A stretch of 50,829 bases of DNA, taken from positions 1-50,829 of the forward strand of contig JARLJW010000076.1 in the NCBI GenBank assembly GCA_031290985.1. Reading direction: 5' to 3'. Below the pieces are notes generated by a model. The model was not told the DNA's origin and searched no databases. It saw only the letters and a program-made list of their open reading frames with translations. Positions 42,673 through 50,829 of the stretch are shown piece by piece. Within the stretch, counting starts at the first letter, position 1. Each line of letters starts with the position of its first letter. Source of the stretch: Verrucomicrobiia bacterium (GTDB lineage: Bacteria; Verrucomicrobiota; Verrucomicrobiia; Limisphaerales; UBA11358). Both the position numbers and the translations under genes were made by a program.

Positions 42673-44454
42673 TCATTCGATCCGAAACGCCACCGCGGTG
42701 GCGAACGGCATGTCCGCCGGGCAGGTGATCGCGAGGCCGTCAGCTTCCTGTTTCCATTGCAGTTCGCCGCCCTGCCCGAGCAACTTCACCGATTTGACCG
42801 GCTGGCCAAGGTATTTGGCATCCGTGCCGAGTGACTTGATTTTCAATTGCGCTCCGGGCGCGGGAACGGTCATGCAAAACGCGTAGATCGCGCCGTCCTT
42901 GCCGACGGTGAAGCGGAAATCCTGCGGGCCGAATTTGAATTCGGCGTGTTGCTTCCGCAATGCGCCACCGGGCAACTGTTTCAATTTGCCGTTCACGATT
43001 TCGCCTTCACCGGGAATTTTCCACGCGTGACTGCCGTAGATGCCTTCGCCGTTGCGGCGCATCCAAACGCCGACTTCCTTGAGCATCTGCCGGCTGCCAT
43101 CGTCGAGCGAACCATCCGGCAGCAACGAGATGCAAATGGCGGCGTTGCCGTCACGCGCAGCGGCCTCGGTGATGTAATGGATCATCATGCCGGAGTCATA
43201 GGTGAAGCCTGGGGCGTAAAACCAGTCGCCCACGGGCGTCTCACCGATCCACGCCTGGTCGGTGCGGATGTGATCCGGCAAACCAAATTCCTCGGTCGTC
43301 ACCGTGCCGTTGGTTTTCTTCCGGAACTTCACGATGCTGAAGGTGTCCACCTGGCCGCGCCGCGCGAGCGTGGTGTTGTAAAAATCCGCGATGACAGTTT
43401 GCATCGCGTCGGCCTTGAGGCCTGTGCCCGTGCCGCTGCCGCTGAACGGCTGCTGGTCCGTGCCGTCGGTGTAGATGAAGTCGGGGCTGTATTGATCCAC
43501 CACGTCCATCATGCGCAGCGCCCATTGCGTGGCATACCACCTGGCGTAAGGCAGGTGATTCGTAAAGACGCCGGGCGGCGGCGGTGACCAACCGGAGTAA
43601 GCGGCGGCGGTCACGCCCTTGTATTCGCGCAGATCAATGCCGTAAAGCCGGCGCGGGTCGAGACCTTCCCACCATTTTCCCTTGCCGTCCGCGAGCGTCA
43701 GATTGCCATCGTACGGCACCCCGGCCTTCGCGCCTTGCGGGTCGCTGCCGAAGGCGGTCTGCCACCACCACCAGGTGTATTCGTGATGGAACGTGACGCC
43801 GAAACGCAGGCCCCCGGCGCGGCAGGCCTTGGCCCATTCGCCGAGCAAATCGCGCTTCGGGCCGAGGTTGACGGAATTCCATGGCTGATAGTGCGAATTC
43901 CACAAATCGAAATTGTCGTGATGCACGCCCTGAATCATCAGGAAGCGCGCGCCGGCGTCCTTGTAAATTGCCGTGAGCTTCGCGGGATCGAGCTTCACGG
44001 GATTCCAATCACGCAGGACTTCCTTGTAACCGAACTCCGACGGCGGGCCGTATTTTTTGAGATGATTGTTGTAGGCGGGCGTGCCGGGCACATACAGCTT
44101 GCGCGCATACCAGTCGCCGCTTTCGCCGGCGGCTTGCGGGCCGAAGTGAACCCAGATGCCAAACTTCGCCTCCCGCAGCCAGTCGGGCGTGCCGGGATAA
44201 TTTTTCTCGATGGACGCCCACGTCGGCTCGAACGGGCCGGGCGCGATGGGCAGGGCCAATTTTACTTCCGGCGAATCTTTCAAGTTGCCCATCGGCACGC
44301 TGTTGATCGGACGCGGGGCAGGCACTTCGGGAATCGCCGCCAGCTTTGGTCGGTGGGCGGCAACACAACCGGTCAGGATGGCACCCGCGGCCAGGGCGGC
44401 GAGCAGCAGGCTTCCCCGGAGGGATGGAAACTTGGGTTTTTCCGGGCTGTTCAT
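42673..44454 (-). CDS. GH29 alpha-L-fucosidase, lipoprotein
   Basis: The protein is 593 residues from the ATG at 44454; in-frame codons upstream to 44541 run through a repeat. A lipoprotein signal has LLLAALAAGAILTGC (lipobox Cys 30). The GH29 catalytic domain (about 85-430) has AKFGIWVHFGPQA, MIQGVHHDNFDLWNS, FGVTFHHEYTWW and nucleophile Asp in DFIYTDGTDQQPF. A C-terminal beta-domain is present. It should remove terminal alpha-L-fucose from fucoidan or host/algal glycans at the cell surface. Confidence 0.88.
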   Translation of the reverse strand: MNSPEKPKFPSLRGSLLLAALAAGAILTGCVAAHRPKLAAIPEVPAPRPINSVPMGNLKDSPEVKLALPIAPGPFEPTWASIEKNYPGTPDWLREAKFGIWVHFGPQAAGESGDWYARKLYVPGTPAYNNHLKKYGPPSEFGYKEVLRDWNPVKLDPAKLTAIYKDAGARFLMIQGVHHDNFDLWNSHYQPWNSVNLGPKRDLLGEWAKACRAGGLRFGVTFHHEYTWWWWQTAFGSDPQGAKAGVPYDGNLTLADGKGKWWEGLDPRRLYGIDLREYKGVTAAAYSGWSPPPPGVFTNHLPYARWYATQWALRMMDVVDQYSPDFIYTDGTDQQPFSGSGTGTGLKADAMQTVIADFYNTTLARRGQVDTFSIVKFRKKTNGTVTTEEFGLPDHIRTDQAWIGETPVGDWFYAPGFTYDSGMMIHYITEAAARDGNAAICISLLPDGSLDDGSRQMLKEVGVWMRRNGEGIYGSHAWKIPGEGEIVNGKLKQLPGGALRKQHAEFKFGPQDFRFTVGKDGAIYAFCMTVPAPGAQLKIKSLGTDAKYLGQPVKSVKLLGQGGELQWKQEADGLAITCPADMPFATAVAFRIE

Positions 44455-44595
44455 TGGCTTATCTTGGGGGAATTCTCGCGCCGCTGCCAGCAAACAGAAT
44501 ACCGCCGATGGTGACTTCGTAGAGCGGGCGAAAAACAACACCCTTCACACGCGTGCTTTTGTGCGCACCAAGGTTTTCGGCCGGGCGTATGTTTT

Positions 44596-44653
44596 TGGCC
44601 CGCGCGAAAGCGGTGTCGCCGCTCCGCTCTGCCACCGCAGTCCAAGATCTCGT
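44596..44653 (-). repeat. Copy of the dispersed CTTGGACTGCGG...CGACACCGCTTT repeat
   Basis: On the minus strand the element runs from TCTTGGACTGCGGTGGCAGA to GGCGACACCGCTTTCGC. Related copies lie at 27693-27740 (plus strand) and 47818-47868 (minus strand). It lies immediately upstream of the GH29 gene and overlaps no supported coding start. Confidence 0.8.
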
Positions 44654-44677
44654 GGCAGTTGCGAAGGGCTTCTTCAA

Positions 44678-45064
44678 TTACGGCAACACATGGGCTGGCG
44701 TAACCGTGTTGCTGAGTGAGCAGGTTGGTACCGCACCGACCTGGCTTATGTGGTAAATCCCGCCAGCCGGACAGGGAGGAATCTTTCCTGCGCTGTTGAG
44801 TTTGATGTACGGTGTCAGGTCGTTGGGATAATCGATTGCTTCGTCATTGGTTTTATGGCTTTCCAATGCAAATTGATTCGCGGCAGCATCAATTTGCCGA
44901 AGGTTGTTGATGCAAGCATTTCCTGCGCTAGTCGAGCGCGCTTTGAAAAAATTTGGAAGTGCGATGGCCGCAAGCACGACGAGACCGGCAACGATTATCC
45001 ACCACTCGATGCCCCCATCGTCAGATGATTTTTTGTGCGGATCGTTCACTTGAAGAGTAAACAC
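44678..45064 (-). CDS. Pseudopilin-like protein with a displaced prepilin motif
   Basis: The 128-residue product starts at GTG 45064. It has the hydrophobic helix WWIIVAGLVVLAAIALPNFFKAR and the following NNLRQIDAAANQFALE of type II secretion/type IV pseudopilins. A prepilin normally has a short basic leader, then G-FTLIE directly before the helix. Here FTL occurs at residues 2-4 but is followed by a 16-residue polar stretch before the helix, and there is no Gly. It is either a degenerate pseudopilin or a non-processed membrane protein. There are no secretion genes nearby. Confidence 0.6.
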   Translation of the reverse strand: MFTLQVNDPHKKSSDDGGIEWWIIVAGLVVLAAIALPNFFKARSTSAGNACINNLRQIDAAANQFALESHKTNDEAIDYPNDLTPYIKLNSAGKIPPCPAGGIYHISQVGAVPTCSLSNTVTPAHVLP

Positions 45065-45090
45065 CGCCCGCCAAATTCCGTTGCGGAAAT

Positions 45091-46332
45091 TTACCGCCGC
45101 CGGCCGCCGGGCGCGAAGTGGTACCCGCCGTGGACACGGCCGCCGCGGACCTTGCCGGGGAAGCCGCCGGCCGCCGCGCCGGGCTTGGCTTCTTCGAACA
45201 ACGCGGTGTAGCGGTATTCGAAATTCTCCAGCTTCACGCGCGGGATTTTCTGGCTGATGAAGCGTTCGATGGCGAAAACGTGCGGGGCATCCTCGGCGAT
45301 CATGATGGTGAACGCGTCGCCCGAGGCCTCCGCGCGGCCCGTGCGGCCGATGCGGTGGATGTAATCTTCCGGATGCTGCGGCACATCGTAGTTCACGACG
45401 TGGCTGACGTCCGCGATGTCCAACCCGCGCGCGGCGATGTCCGTGGCGACGAGGACTTCATATTTGCCGTCGCGGAAACCTTGCAAGGCCTGTTCGCGTT
45501 CCTTTTGCGTGCGGTTGGAATGCAGCACGGCCACGGCATGGCTGGCGCGCTTGAGCGTGGTGGCCACGCGGTCGGCCCCGTGCTTGGTGCGGCAGAAAAC
45601 GATGACGGATTCGTAGTTCACGCGGTTGAGCAGCTCGAGCAGGAGGTCGGTCTTCTGCGCATCGGAGACGGGATAGATGACGTGCTTGACGGTTTCCGCC
45701 GGGGTGCGGCGCGCGCCGATCTCGATGGTCTCGGGATTGTTCATGGCCCATTGGATGAGCGTTTCGATCTGCGGGGGGACGGTGGCGGAAAAGAGGGCGC
45801 TGTGGCGTTTGCGCGGGCATTTTTCTACGAGGCGGCGGACGTCGGGAAGGAAACCCATGTCCAACATGCGGTCGGCCTCGTCGAGGACCAGGAATTCCAC
45901 CTTGTCGAGCTTGAGGGTGCCCTGCTCGAGATGATCGAGGAGGCGGCCGGGGGTGGCGACGACGATGTCCGCGCCGGCCTTCAATTCGTCATTCTGTTTG
46001 CCATAACCGACGCCGCCGAAGATGACGCAGACTTTCAGATTGGTGAAGCGGGCGTAATCGCGCATGGCGGTCTCGACCTGGGCGGCGAGTTCGCGGGTGG
46101 GTTCGAGGATGAGGACGCGCGGGCCGACGGGGTTATGGACGCCGAGCTTGGAAAGGATGGGCAGGCCGAAGGCGGCGGTCTTGCCGGTGCCGGTCTGCGC
46201 GCTGCCGATGACATCGCGGCCGGACAGCACGAGGGGGATCGTGCGCAGTTGGATGGGCGTCGGGTGGGCGTACCCCATCGCCTTGACGCCTTCGAGAACT
46301 TTGTCGGAAAGGCCGAGTGCGGAAAAACTCAT
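45091..46332 (-). CDS. rhlE: DEAD-box RNA helicase, RhlE type
   Basis: This 413-residue helicase has the Q motif GYAHPTPIQ, motif I AQTGTGKT, Ia PTRELAAQ, II VLDEADRML, III SAT, V ATDIAARGLDI and VI HRIGRTGRA. The short C-terminal tail is Gly/Arg-rich (KVRGGRVHGGYHFAPGGRRR), probably for RNA binding. RhlE-type proteins act in ribosome assembly and RNA decay. It is expressed alone. Confidence 0.94.
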   Translation of the reverse strand: MSFSALGLSDKVLEGVKAMGYAHPTPIQLRTIPLVLSGRDVIGSAQTGTGKTAAFGLPILSKLGVHNPVGPRVLILEPTRELAAQVETAMRDYARFTNLKVCVIFGGVGYGKQNDELKAGADIVVATPGRLLDHLEQGTLKLDKVEFLVLDEADRMLDMGFLPDVRRLVEKCPRKRHSALFSATVPPQIETLIQWAMNNPETIEIGARRTPAETVKHVIYPVSDAQKTDLLLELLNRVNYESVIVFCRTKHGADRVATTLKRASHAVAVLHSNRTQKEREQALQGFRDGKYEVLVATDIAARGLDIADVSHVVNYDVPQHPEDYIHRIGRTGRAEASGDAFTIMIAEDAPHVFAIERFISQKIPRVKLENFEYRYTALFEEAKPGAAAGGFPGKVRGGRVHGGYHFAPGGRRR

Positions 46333-46456
46333 GTTTGGAGTCTAACAGGAAAAAAACAGTGCGAAAGCTAATTGAATTGGGGTGGCGGCGGACAAAATCG
46401 GGGTGGCGAGGGGGTGGTTTTGGAGATTTGAAACCGGCGGCGCACCATTTTTCAAA

Positions 46457-46768
46457 TCAGGCCGCTGACTCATGTTCGATCACATAAAATCGAATCCCGC
46501 GGCAATGCGAACAATAACCCAGGGTGTATTTTCTGCCGGCCGCCCGCAGCCGGCTGCCATACTTGCCATACGGCTCGGTAAAGTCACACTTGAGACAGCG
46601 AATCTGCCAACCGGGGGCTCGCGCCTGCCAGCGTCGTAATTGCTCTTCTGGCGTCAGCTTGCCGGCCGGGTGGCCGCGCTGGCGTCGGCTCAAAATCGCA
46701 AATCCGACGATGACCGAGGTTAAGAGCACCACATTGAAGGCGGTAAAAATATACCAAAAGTTTTTCAT
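46457..46768 (-). CDS. Membrane-anchored zinc-ribbon-like protein of unknown function
   Basis: The protein is 103 residues from the ATG at 46768 (MKNFWYIFTAFNVVLLTSVIVGF). One N-terminal membrane helix, a basic linker, and then a C4 pattern C-x2-C (RCLKCDF) and C-x2-C (YCSHCRG), which look like zinc ligands. No family recognised. In-frame codons upstream to 46867 overlap the ribB 3' end and are unlikely. Confidence 0.6.
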   Translation of the reverse strand: MKNFWYIFTAFNVVLLTSVIVGFAILSRRQRGHPAGKLTPEEQLRRWQARAPGWQIRCLKCDFTEPYGKYGSRLRAAGRKYTLGYCSHCRGIRFYVIEHESAA

Positions 46769-46818
46769 AAGCGTGATCGGCTGCCCAATAGAGATTGGGC
46801 ATGGTGGTCTCTTTTTTG

Positions 46819-47535
46819 TCAGGCATGGGAAAACGGCTGCGCAGACGTTGCCTTCAGGCGGTTCCAATATTCAATGATCTGTGCGCCCTCAAGAAACGGG
46901 ATGTTCTGTTTGCGGGCGTAGCGAATCACCTCGTCTTTGGTCATGGCTGCGCCGTCATCACCCATCATTTCACAGCCCAAACTTACGCCGGATGTGCCAG
47001 CCATAAACGACATGGCGCAGGCCAGTTCGGTGTGGCCCTTGCGCGTGGTTAGAAGATCTTCCGATGCCAGGCAGAGCGGGATGTGCCCGGGACTGCGGAA
47101 GGCTTTGCCGAAACATTCCACGGTCTGCCTGGGCGGGTGCGCGCGGGTGGCCAAGGCCAGCTCGCCAAATGAGCGGGCGGTCAAGCTCCGGTCGTTGTCC
47201 GTGATGCCGGTAAAGGTCTCCACATGGTTCAAGCTGACGGAAAACGAAGAGGTGGCATCGTAGGGCAAACGATGCCGCGTCATTTCCCCAATAAAAGGAA
47301 TCTGTGAAGCGTGCTCGGTCAGCAGGTCCGCCATAAAGCGAAGTCCCAGTTTTTTCCAGAGCCCTGCGGGCACCGCCAAAAAGATCAGTCCGCCGGCATC
47401 CTGCCGAAATTGCCTGACAAAGGCAGGGGTGCAATATTCCGCCGGCAAAAGCAGGTCGCATTCTTCCTCGCGGCCATCGGCGTCGTAAACAATGATGGGG
47501 CGGCCAGATTGATAAACCCTGATGGCAGTTTTCAT
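46819..47535 (-). CDS. ribB: 3,4-dihydroxy-2-butanone 4-phosphate synthase
   Basis: It makes the four-carbon precursor of riboflavin from ribulose 5-phosphate. The 238-residue protein has the acidic DADGREEECDLLLPAEYCT loop, GITDNDRSLT, RSPGHIPLCLA and RKGHTELACAMSFMAG. The closing CEMMGDDGAAMTKDEVIRYARKQNIPFLEG is like RibB CEIMNDDG. It is the single-domain form, not fused to GTP cyclohydrolase II. No other rib gene is adjacent. Confidence 0.9.
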   Translation of the reverse strand: MKTAIRVYQSGRPIIVYDADGREEECDLLLPAEYCTPAFVRQFRQDAGGLIFLAVPAGLWKKLGLRFMADLLTEHASQIPFIGEMTRHRLPYDATSSFSVSLNHVETFTGITDNDRSLTARSFGELALATRAHPPRQTVECFGKAFRSPGHIPLCLASEDLLTTRKGHTELACAMSFMAGTSGVSLGCEMMGDDGAAMTKDEVIRYARKQNIPFLEGAQIIEYWNRLKATSAQPFSHA

Positions 47536-47970
47536 AAAAGATGTGTGAACGATGCCCGACGGTTAATGGGCAGCAGCGGGATTTGCTGTCCAGCCTTAAT
47601 CATGAATGAGAATTACGACGGACTTAAACAAGTTGTCTAACCGTGAATTGTGGTTTTTATTACTCCCTTGGCAACCGCGGCAAATATTGTCCCCGTCCTT
47701 TGGTGCACCGGAACTCACTGACATTTGGGCGTAGAAATTCTCCGCGGAGACCATTTCATTTGATACGCACCACTGTGGCTTTGGCGGTTTATTGACAGTA
47801 TCTGTTTTTTGCAGGTTCGAAAGCGGCGTGGCGCTCCGCTTCCCGCCGCAGTCCAAAACGCTTTTCGGGCGAGGCCGCGGCGGTGGGGCTGTTTCTGGGC
47901 TGTGCGAACTTTCACGCCTCACAGTGCCTGCCTTTCCCAACCAACCTTCGCGCAATTTGCTGACCCCTCT
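47536..47970. other. Non-coding region between ribB and the terminator
   Basis: No gene is supported. It includes a minus-strand copy of the dispersed repeat (GGTTCGAAAGCGGCGTGGCG on plus, 47816-47868, ending CAGTCCAAAACG). Elsewhere only short AT-rich stretches are seen. Confidence 0.6.
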
Positions 47971-47971
47971 A

Positions 47972-48012
47972 AATAAAATACCCGGCGCGATCGTTGGACG
48001 ACGCGCCGGGTA
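47972..48012 (-). terminator. Intrinsic terminator of the 48-kb gene
   Basis: A perfect 11-bp stem TACCCGGCGCG/CGCGCCGGGTA (47979-47989 with 48002-48012) with a 12-nt loop. On the minus strand it is followed by TTTTATTT. It lies 16 bp after the stop of the gene ending at 48028, the expected distance. Confidence 0.9.
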
Positions 48013-48027
48013 TGAGTTGATTTTAGT

Positions 48028-49734
48028 TTAGGCTGCCGGGGTGGCTTCGGGTGCCGGCGGGACGACTTCGGTCGCGGGCGCGGGGGCGGCTTCTGCCACT
48101 GGAGCCGGCTCGGTCACCACGGGTGCGGCATTTTCAGTGGGGACGACCTCCGGGGTAACCGGGGTAACAACGGTTTCGGTCGCCGCTTCTACGGGCGCGG
48201 GCGTGGCGACGGTTTCGCCGGTCGCAGCCGGGGCTTCGGGAGCCTTTGCTTCCGGGGCCTTTGCTTCGGGAGCTTTCTTTTCCTGCTTCACCGGTTTGGG
48301 GGCGGGCCGTTTGGCGGTTTCCATGCGGCCATCCGCGAATTCCAGCACGGCTCCCTGATGGATGAGCCAGTGCAGATCCACCATGACGGCGGTTTGTTCC
48401 GCCGTCGGTTCGGGCGCGGCCGGTTTTGCGGGGGCGGCCACGGGGGCGGGGGCGGCTTCGCCGGCCACCACGACCGGGGCGGCCGGGGTCGGAACCACGG
48501 GAATGAGGGTCTGTTTCGGCGTCGGGGCCAGGGCCTCGATCAATTTCTTGCGGGTGCACTTGGCGTTCGCATTGATGTAATCGACGATGCGCTTGATGCC
48601 GTCGGACACCGGGTTGCTCTCGATATCGAGGAACTGCGGGCGCGCCACGCTGACGTGGGTGACGGTCTTGTTGACCTTGAAAAATTGCAGGCCGTGCTGG
48701 GTGAACTGCTGGCTGAGCTTGGTGGCGACCGGCAGCGGGAAACGCTTTTGATGCTCCCATTCCTGGCGGATGAGGCGTTGCAGACCGCCGCTGCGCAAAC
48801 TGCGGCTCGCGAGGCCGGCGACGGTGTAGGACTCCACCGGCTTAATGATGCTGTCCTTGTGCGTGGCGCGGAAATGCGTCTCCACTTCCTCCATGGTGGC
48901 CAGCCGGAGCGGCTCGGGCACATTGAGGCAGACGTATTCCGTCTTGAAGCTCTGTTCCTCGATCCATTTCTTCACCACGGCCTCGTCCTTGACGATCTTG
49001 ACGCGGGCTTTGAACATGTCGAAGGGCATCCGGGAAAATTTCTCGGTGTGCAGCTTGCGCAACTGGTTCTGATAATCGTGATTGTTCGGCGGGCCCAGGA
49101 TGGCGCCGCTGATGCCGCATTGCGCGACGAACGTATAAACGCCCTTCGGCGGCTCGGTGGCGGTGCGTTCGGCCTGGTAGAACGTGGCGAAATGCTGCTT
49201 GAGCACATGGGCCACGGCCTCGTCTTCGCTCGTCCACGGCGTGTCGTCGAGCGCGCAGGAAAAGAGCTGCTCCAGCGTGCCGTCGGCCTTTTTCTTGGGC
49301 GTCAACTGCACGGAATAACGTTCGGCCTTGTCCAGGATCAGCAGGGCGATCTGGAACAACGGATAGGCGCGGCCGGTCATCTTGATCTGGCGGGAGAGCT
49401 GTTCCACGCCTTTTTCCTCGGGGATGAACGCGACGTTGAATTCCGGCAACGGGGCCGGCGGGGCCGGGCGTTCGGAACGGTCATCGCGGCGATCATCGCG
49501 CCGGCCAAAGCCGCCCTTGCGATCGCCAAATTTGGAACCGCCGCCGCCACCGCCAGGCGCGCCATCACGGCGCGGCGCACGGCGTTCGCCGGGTTTGTCG
49601 TTGTAGCGGCGCTCGGGCTTGACGCCTTCGTTGCCGGTAAATTTGGCGAATTTGTTAGACTCGGTCTTCCCCTGCGCCCAGGCGGGCTGAAAGAGGTTTT
49701 CCAAGTCGAGATCGAGATCGGACGCGTTGCTCAT
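48028..49734 (-). CDS. Large low-complexity protein of unknown function
   Basis: The protein is 568 residues from the ATG at 49734 (MSNASDLDLDLENLFQPAWAQ). Three parts: a Arg/Gly/Asp-rich N-terminal region (about 40-90, with RRDGAPGGGGGG and FGRRDDRRDD), a conserved-looking central domain (about 100-370) with the motif DEAVAHVLKQHFATFYQAE and ASRSLRSGGLQRLIRQEW, and an Ala/Pro/Glu/Val-rich C-terminal tail (about 390-568). The N-terminal RGG-like stretch suggests nucleic-acid binding. No membrane helix or signal peptide. I do not recognise the central family. It has its own strong terminator. Confidence 0.65.
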   Translation of the reverse strand: MSNASDLDLDLENLFQPAWAQGKTESNKFAKFTGNEGVKPERRYNDKPGERRAPRRDGAPGGGGGGSKFGDRKGGFGRRDDRRDDRSERPAPPAPLPEFNVAFIPEEKGVEQLSRQIKMTGRAYPLFQIALLILDKAERYSVQLTPKKKADGTLEQLFSCALDDTPWTSEDEAVAHVLKQHFATFYQAERTATEPPKGVYTFVAQCGISGAILGPPNNHDYQNQLRKLHTEKFSRMPFDMFKARVKIVKDEAVVKKWIEEQSFKTEYVCLNVPEPLRLATMEEVETHFRATHKDSIIKPVESYTVAGLASRSLRSGGLQRLIRQEWEHQKRFPLPVATKLSQQFTQHGLQFFKVNKTVTHVSVARPQFLDIESNPVSDGIKRIVDYINANAKCTRKKLIEALAPTPKQTLIPVVPTPAAPVVVAGEAAPAPVAAPAKPAAPEPTAEQTAVMVDLHWLIHQGAVLEFADGRMETAKRPAPKPVKQEKKAPEAKAPEAKAPEAPAATGETVATPAPVEAATETVVTPVTPEVVPTENAAPVVTEPAPVAEAAPAPATEVVPPAPEATPAA

Positions 49735-49828
49735 GATAAAAATGCCCCGACACACGCGGGGTTGAACCGGCATCCTACCACGAATTGATGAACCGAGTAA
49801 AGCACTCGTGGTGATTAGTGGAACTGCG

Positions 49829-50341
49829 TCATGGGCAGACAATTGGGCCAGGGTGCGGGCGCAATGTCTTCGCGGACGCTGCGGACGCAGGGCCACCCTG
49901 GGGGCGGATCACGAACGAGGACGCACGAGCGGCGTGAACCCAAGGGGGTTCCATCATCCAGCCCGGCGGTTGGTCGATTATCTGATCTGGAATCTCTTTA
50001 AATTTCGTAGCGGCGGCTCCACTGTTAAACTTTGTCAGATTTTCCCAATCAGTTGAGCCGTCAGCTGTTGAGAAGTGGAGTAGGAATTCTTTAATCAACC
50101 GGTTTCCTGTCTTGGCCAGTTCTTCTTTGAACTCAACGGCGCGCTGTTCCGGCTTCTCGGCCATTAATTTCTTTATTCGCAGATAAAAATCAGACTCCCC
50201 AGTCACAAGTTCCCAAAAATCTTGGCCGGCGACCTCTGCATAGCTACGCGAGACAGAAATTCGTTTGGCTTTTCTTCCATAGCCATACCCAATGATTGAA
50301 CGGAACTGCTTTTTTAGTTTGGACAAACATAGCCTGTCCAA
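49829..50341 (-). pseudogene. C-terminal remnant of a PmeII-type restriction endonuclease
   Basis: Only about 110 residues are family sequence: SIIGYGYGRK..., GQDFWELVTGESDFYLRIKKLM, then NRLIKEFLLHFSTADGSTDWENLTKFNSG. The pattern G-Q-x-F-W...G-x-x-D-x-Y...K-E-F...D-G-x-x-D-W-x-x-L-x-x-F-N-S-G is the end of PmeII-type endonucleases, as I recall them. The N-terminal two thirds, which hold the catalytic centre in that family, are missing: the frame starts at a TTG and is replaced upstream by the lipoprotein gene on the opposite strand. After FNSG the frame runs on into non-family, repeat-like sequence. No methyltransferase is nearby. It should be non-functional. Confidence 0.55.
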
Positions 50342-50368
50342 GTGAATATTGTGAATAACTTTTTAAAT

Positions 50369-50674
50369 ATGAAAACCACTGTCGCCATCTTGTCACTTTT
50401 CGCCGTTAGCCTCTGCGGTTGCCGCCAGGCATCGCCGCCATCAGTACCGCCAGCCGTGCAGGTCGCACCGCAAGCCGAGTTCACCAACTCCATCGCCAAA
50501 GAAATTGAACAGCGGCAAGCCTTAGCCGCACTGGCATGGGCAGCCGGTGCGTCACACGAAGCCACCGCCGCCTATGTCAAAGAAGGCGGCACACCTCCTC
50601 CAGGCAATGACGTCAGCTTGGAAAGCATCAAGGCCAATGTTGAAACGACCGTCCGCAATCAAGCGCGTCAATGA
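50369..50674 (+). CDS. Small lipoprotein
   Basis: The protein is 101 residues from the ATG at 50369. A lipoprotein signal (KTTVAILSLFAVSLCGC, Cys about 17) is followed by a Pro/Ala-rich linker and a helical tail (SIAKEIEQRQALAALAWAAG). The stop overlaps the start of the next gene by ATGA. No family recognised. Confidence 0.6.
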   Translation: MKTTVAILSLFAVSLCGCRQASPPSVPPAVQVAPQAEFTNSIAKEIEQRQALAALAWAAGASHEATAAYVKEGGTPPPGNDVSLESIKANVETTVRNQARQ

Positions 50675-50829
50675 TTGATGCCACCGTCGTCTTTTACGGT
50701 TTCTGTGCAATGACCACGCGGAACATTCGCCGGCCGCCAAACGGTTGATCGAAGAAGCGGCGGCGGGCACGGTCATTCTCCGGGTGCCGGAGATCGTCGT
50801 CGCCGACATCTTTTACACGCTCACCGCTC
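50671..50829 (+). pseudogene. VapC-like PIN-domain toxin, frameshifted and cut by the window end
   Basis: The start MIDATVVFYGF is followed, in the +1 frame, by protein-like sequence CNDHAEHSPAAKRLIEEAA and ILRVPEIVVADIFYTLTA, the N-terminal half of a PIN domain (D4 acid, EIVVAE-type strand). Adding one T to the TTTT run at about 50693-50696 would restore LRFLCNDHAEHSP. So it is either a broken gene or a sequencing error in a homopolymer. It overlaps the preceding lipoprotein gene by 4 bp; no antitoxin is seen. The rest lies beyond the window. Confidence 0.6.

Overview
The window comes from a GC-rich bacterial chromosome and is mostly single-copy housekeeping genes. Several traits suggest Verrucomicrobiota, probably a Pedosphaera/Limisphaerales-like lineage: many intergenic hairpin repeats with TTTA/TAAA loops, many TTG/GTG starts with weak Shine-Dalgarno sites, a PPi-type phosphofructokinase, a GH29 lipoprotein and a degenerate pseudopilin-like protein. 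No rRNA or marker gene is present, so this placement is an inference.

Region 1 (0.6-5.0 kb) is a tight operon: a PAS histidine kinase, a sigma-54 NtrC-type regulator and a GT39-like membrane glycosyltransferase. Region 2 (5.3-24.3 kb) holds tsaC/sua5, a MacA-MacB-type exporter split into three genes, trpD, a Sel1 protein, proC, a methyltransferase, an AI-2E permease, a membrane C39 peptidase, slyX, thiH, a secreted LIM/DA1-like metallopeptidase overlapping thiS, mscS, a LAB_N/zinc-ribbon protein, a beta-CASP hydrolase, an acyltransferase and yajQ.

Region 3 (24.3-29.9 kb) is the unusual part. A probable structured RNA with its own promoter-like -35 box and intrinsic terminator precedes a carB that stops after the N-terminal half. 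The end of carB is followed by an ORF6N (KilA-N-like) gene module. Six 27-bp palindromic sites lie here: three in front of the ORF6N gene, one inside its coding sequence, and two about 3 kb downstream. All are symmetric or nearly so about one central base. In one consistent reading they encode versions of the ORF6N linker motif L/S-R/K-S/C-Q-x. The carB 3' end is duplicated on the far side of the ORF6N gene and again at 29.5 kb. A histidine kinase lies between these repeats.

Region 4 (29.9-46.4 kb) has pfp, rlmN, mnmG, an 830-bp repeat-rich gap, a two-GAF histidine kinase, an LptF/LptG permease, tRNA-Lys(UUU), an MBL hydrolase without a normal start codon, ubiE/menG, a receiver protein, tRNA-Gly(GCC), uxuA, a GH29 alpha-L-fucosidase, a pseudopilin-like protein and rhlE. 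Region 5 (46.4-50.8 kb) has a zinc-ribbon membrane protein, ribB, a large low-complexity protein of unknown function with a clear terminator, the C-terminal remnant of a PmeII-type restriction endonuclease, a small lipoprotein, and a frameshifted VapC-like PIN gene cut by the window end.
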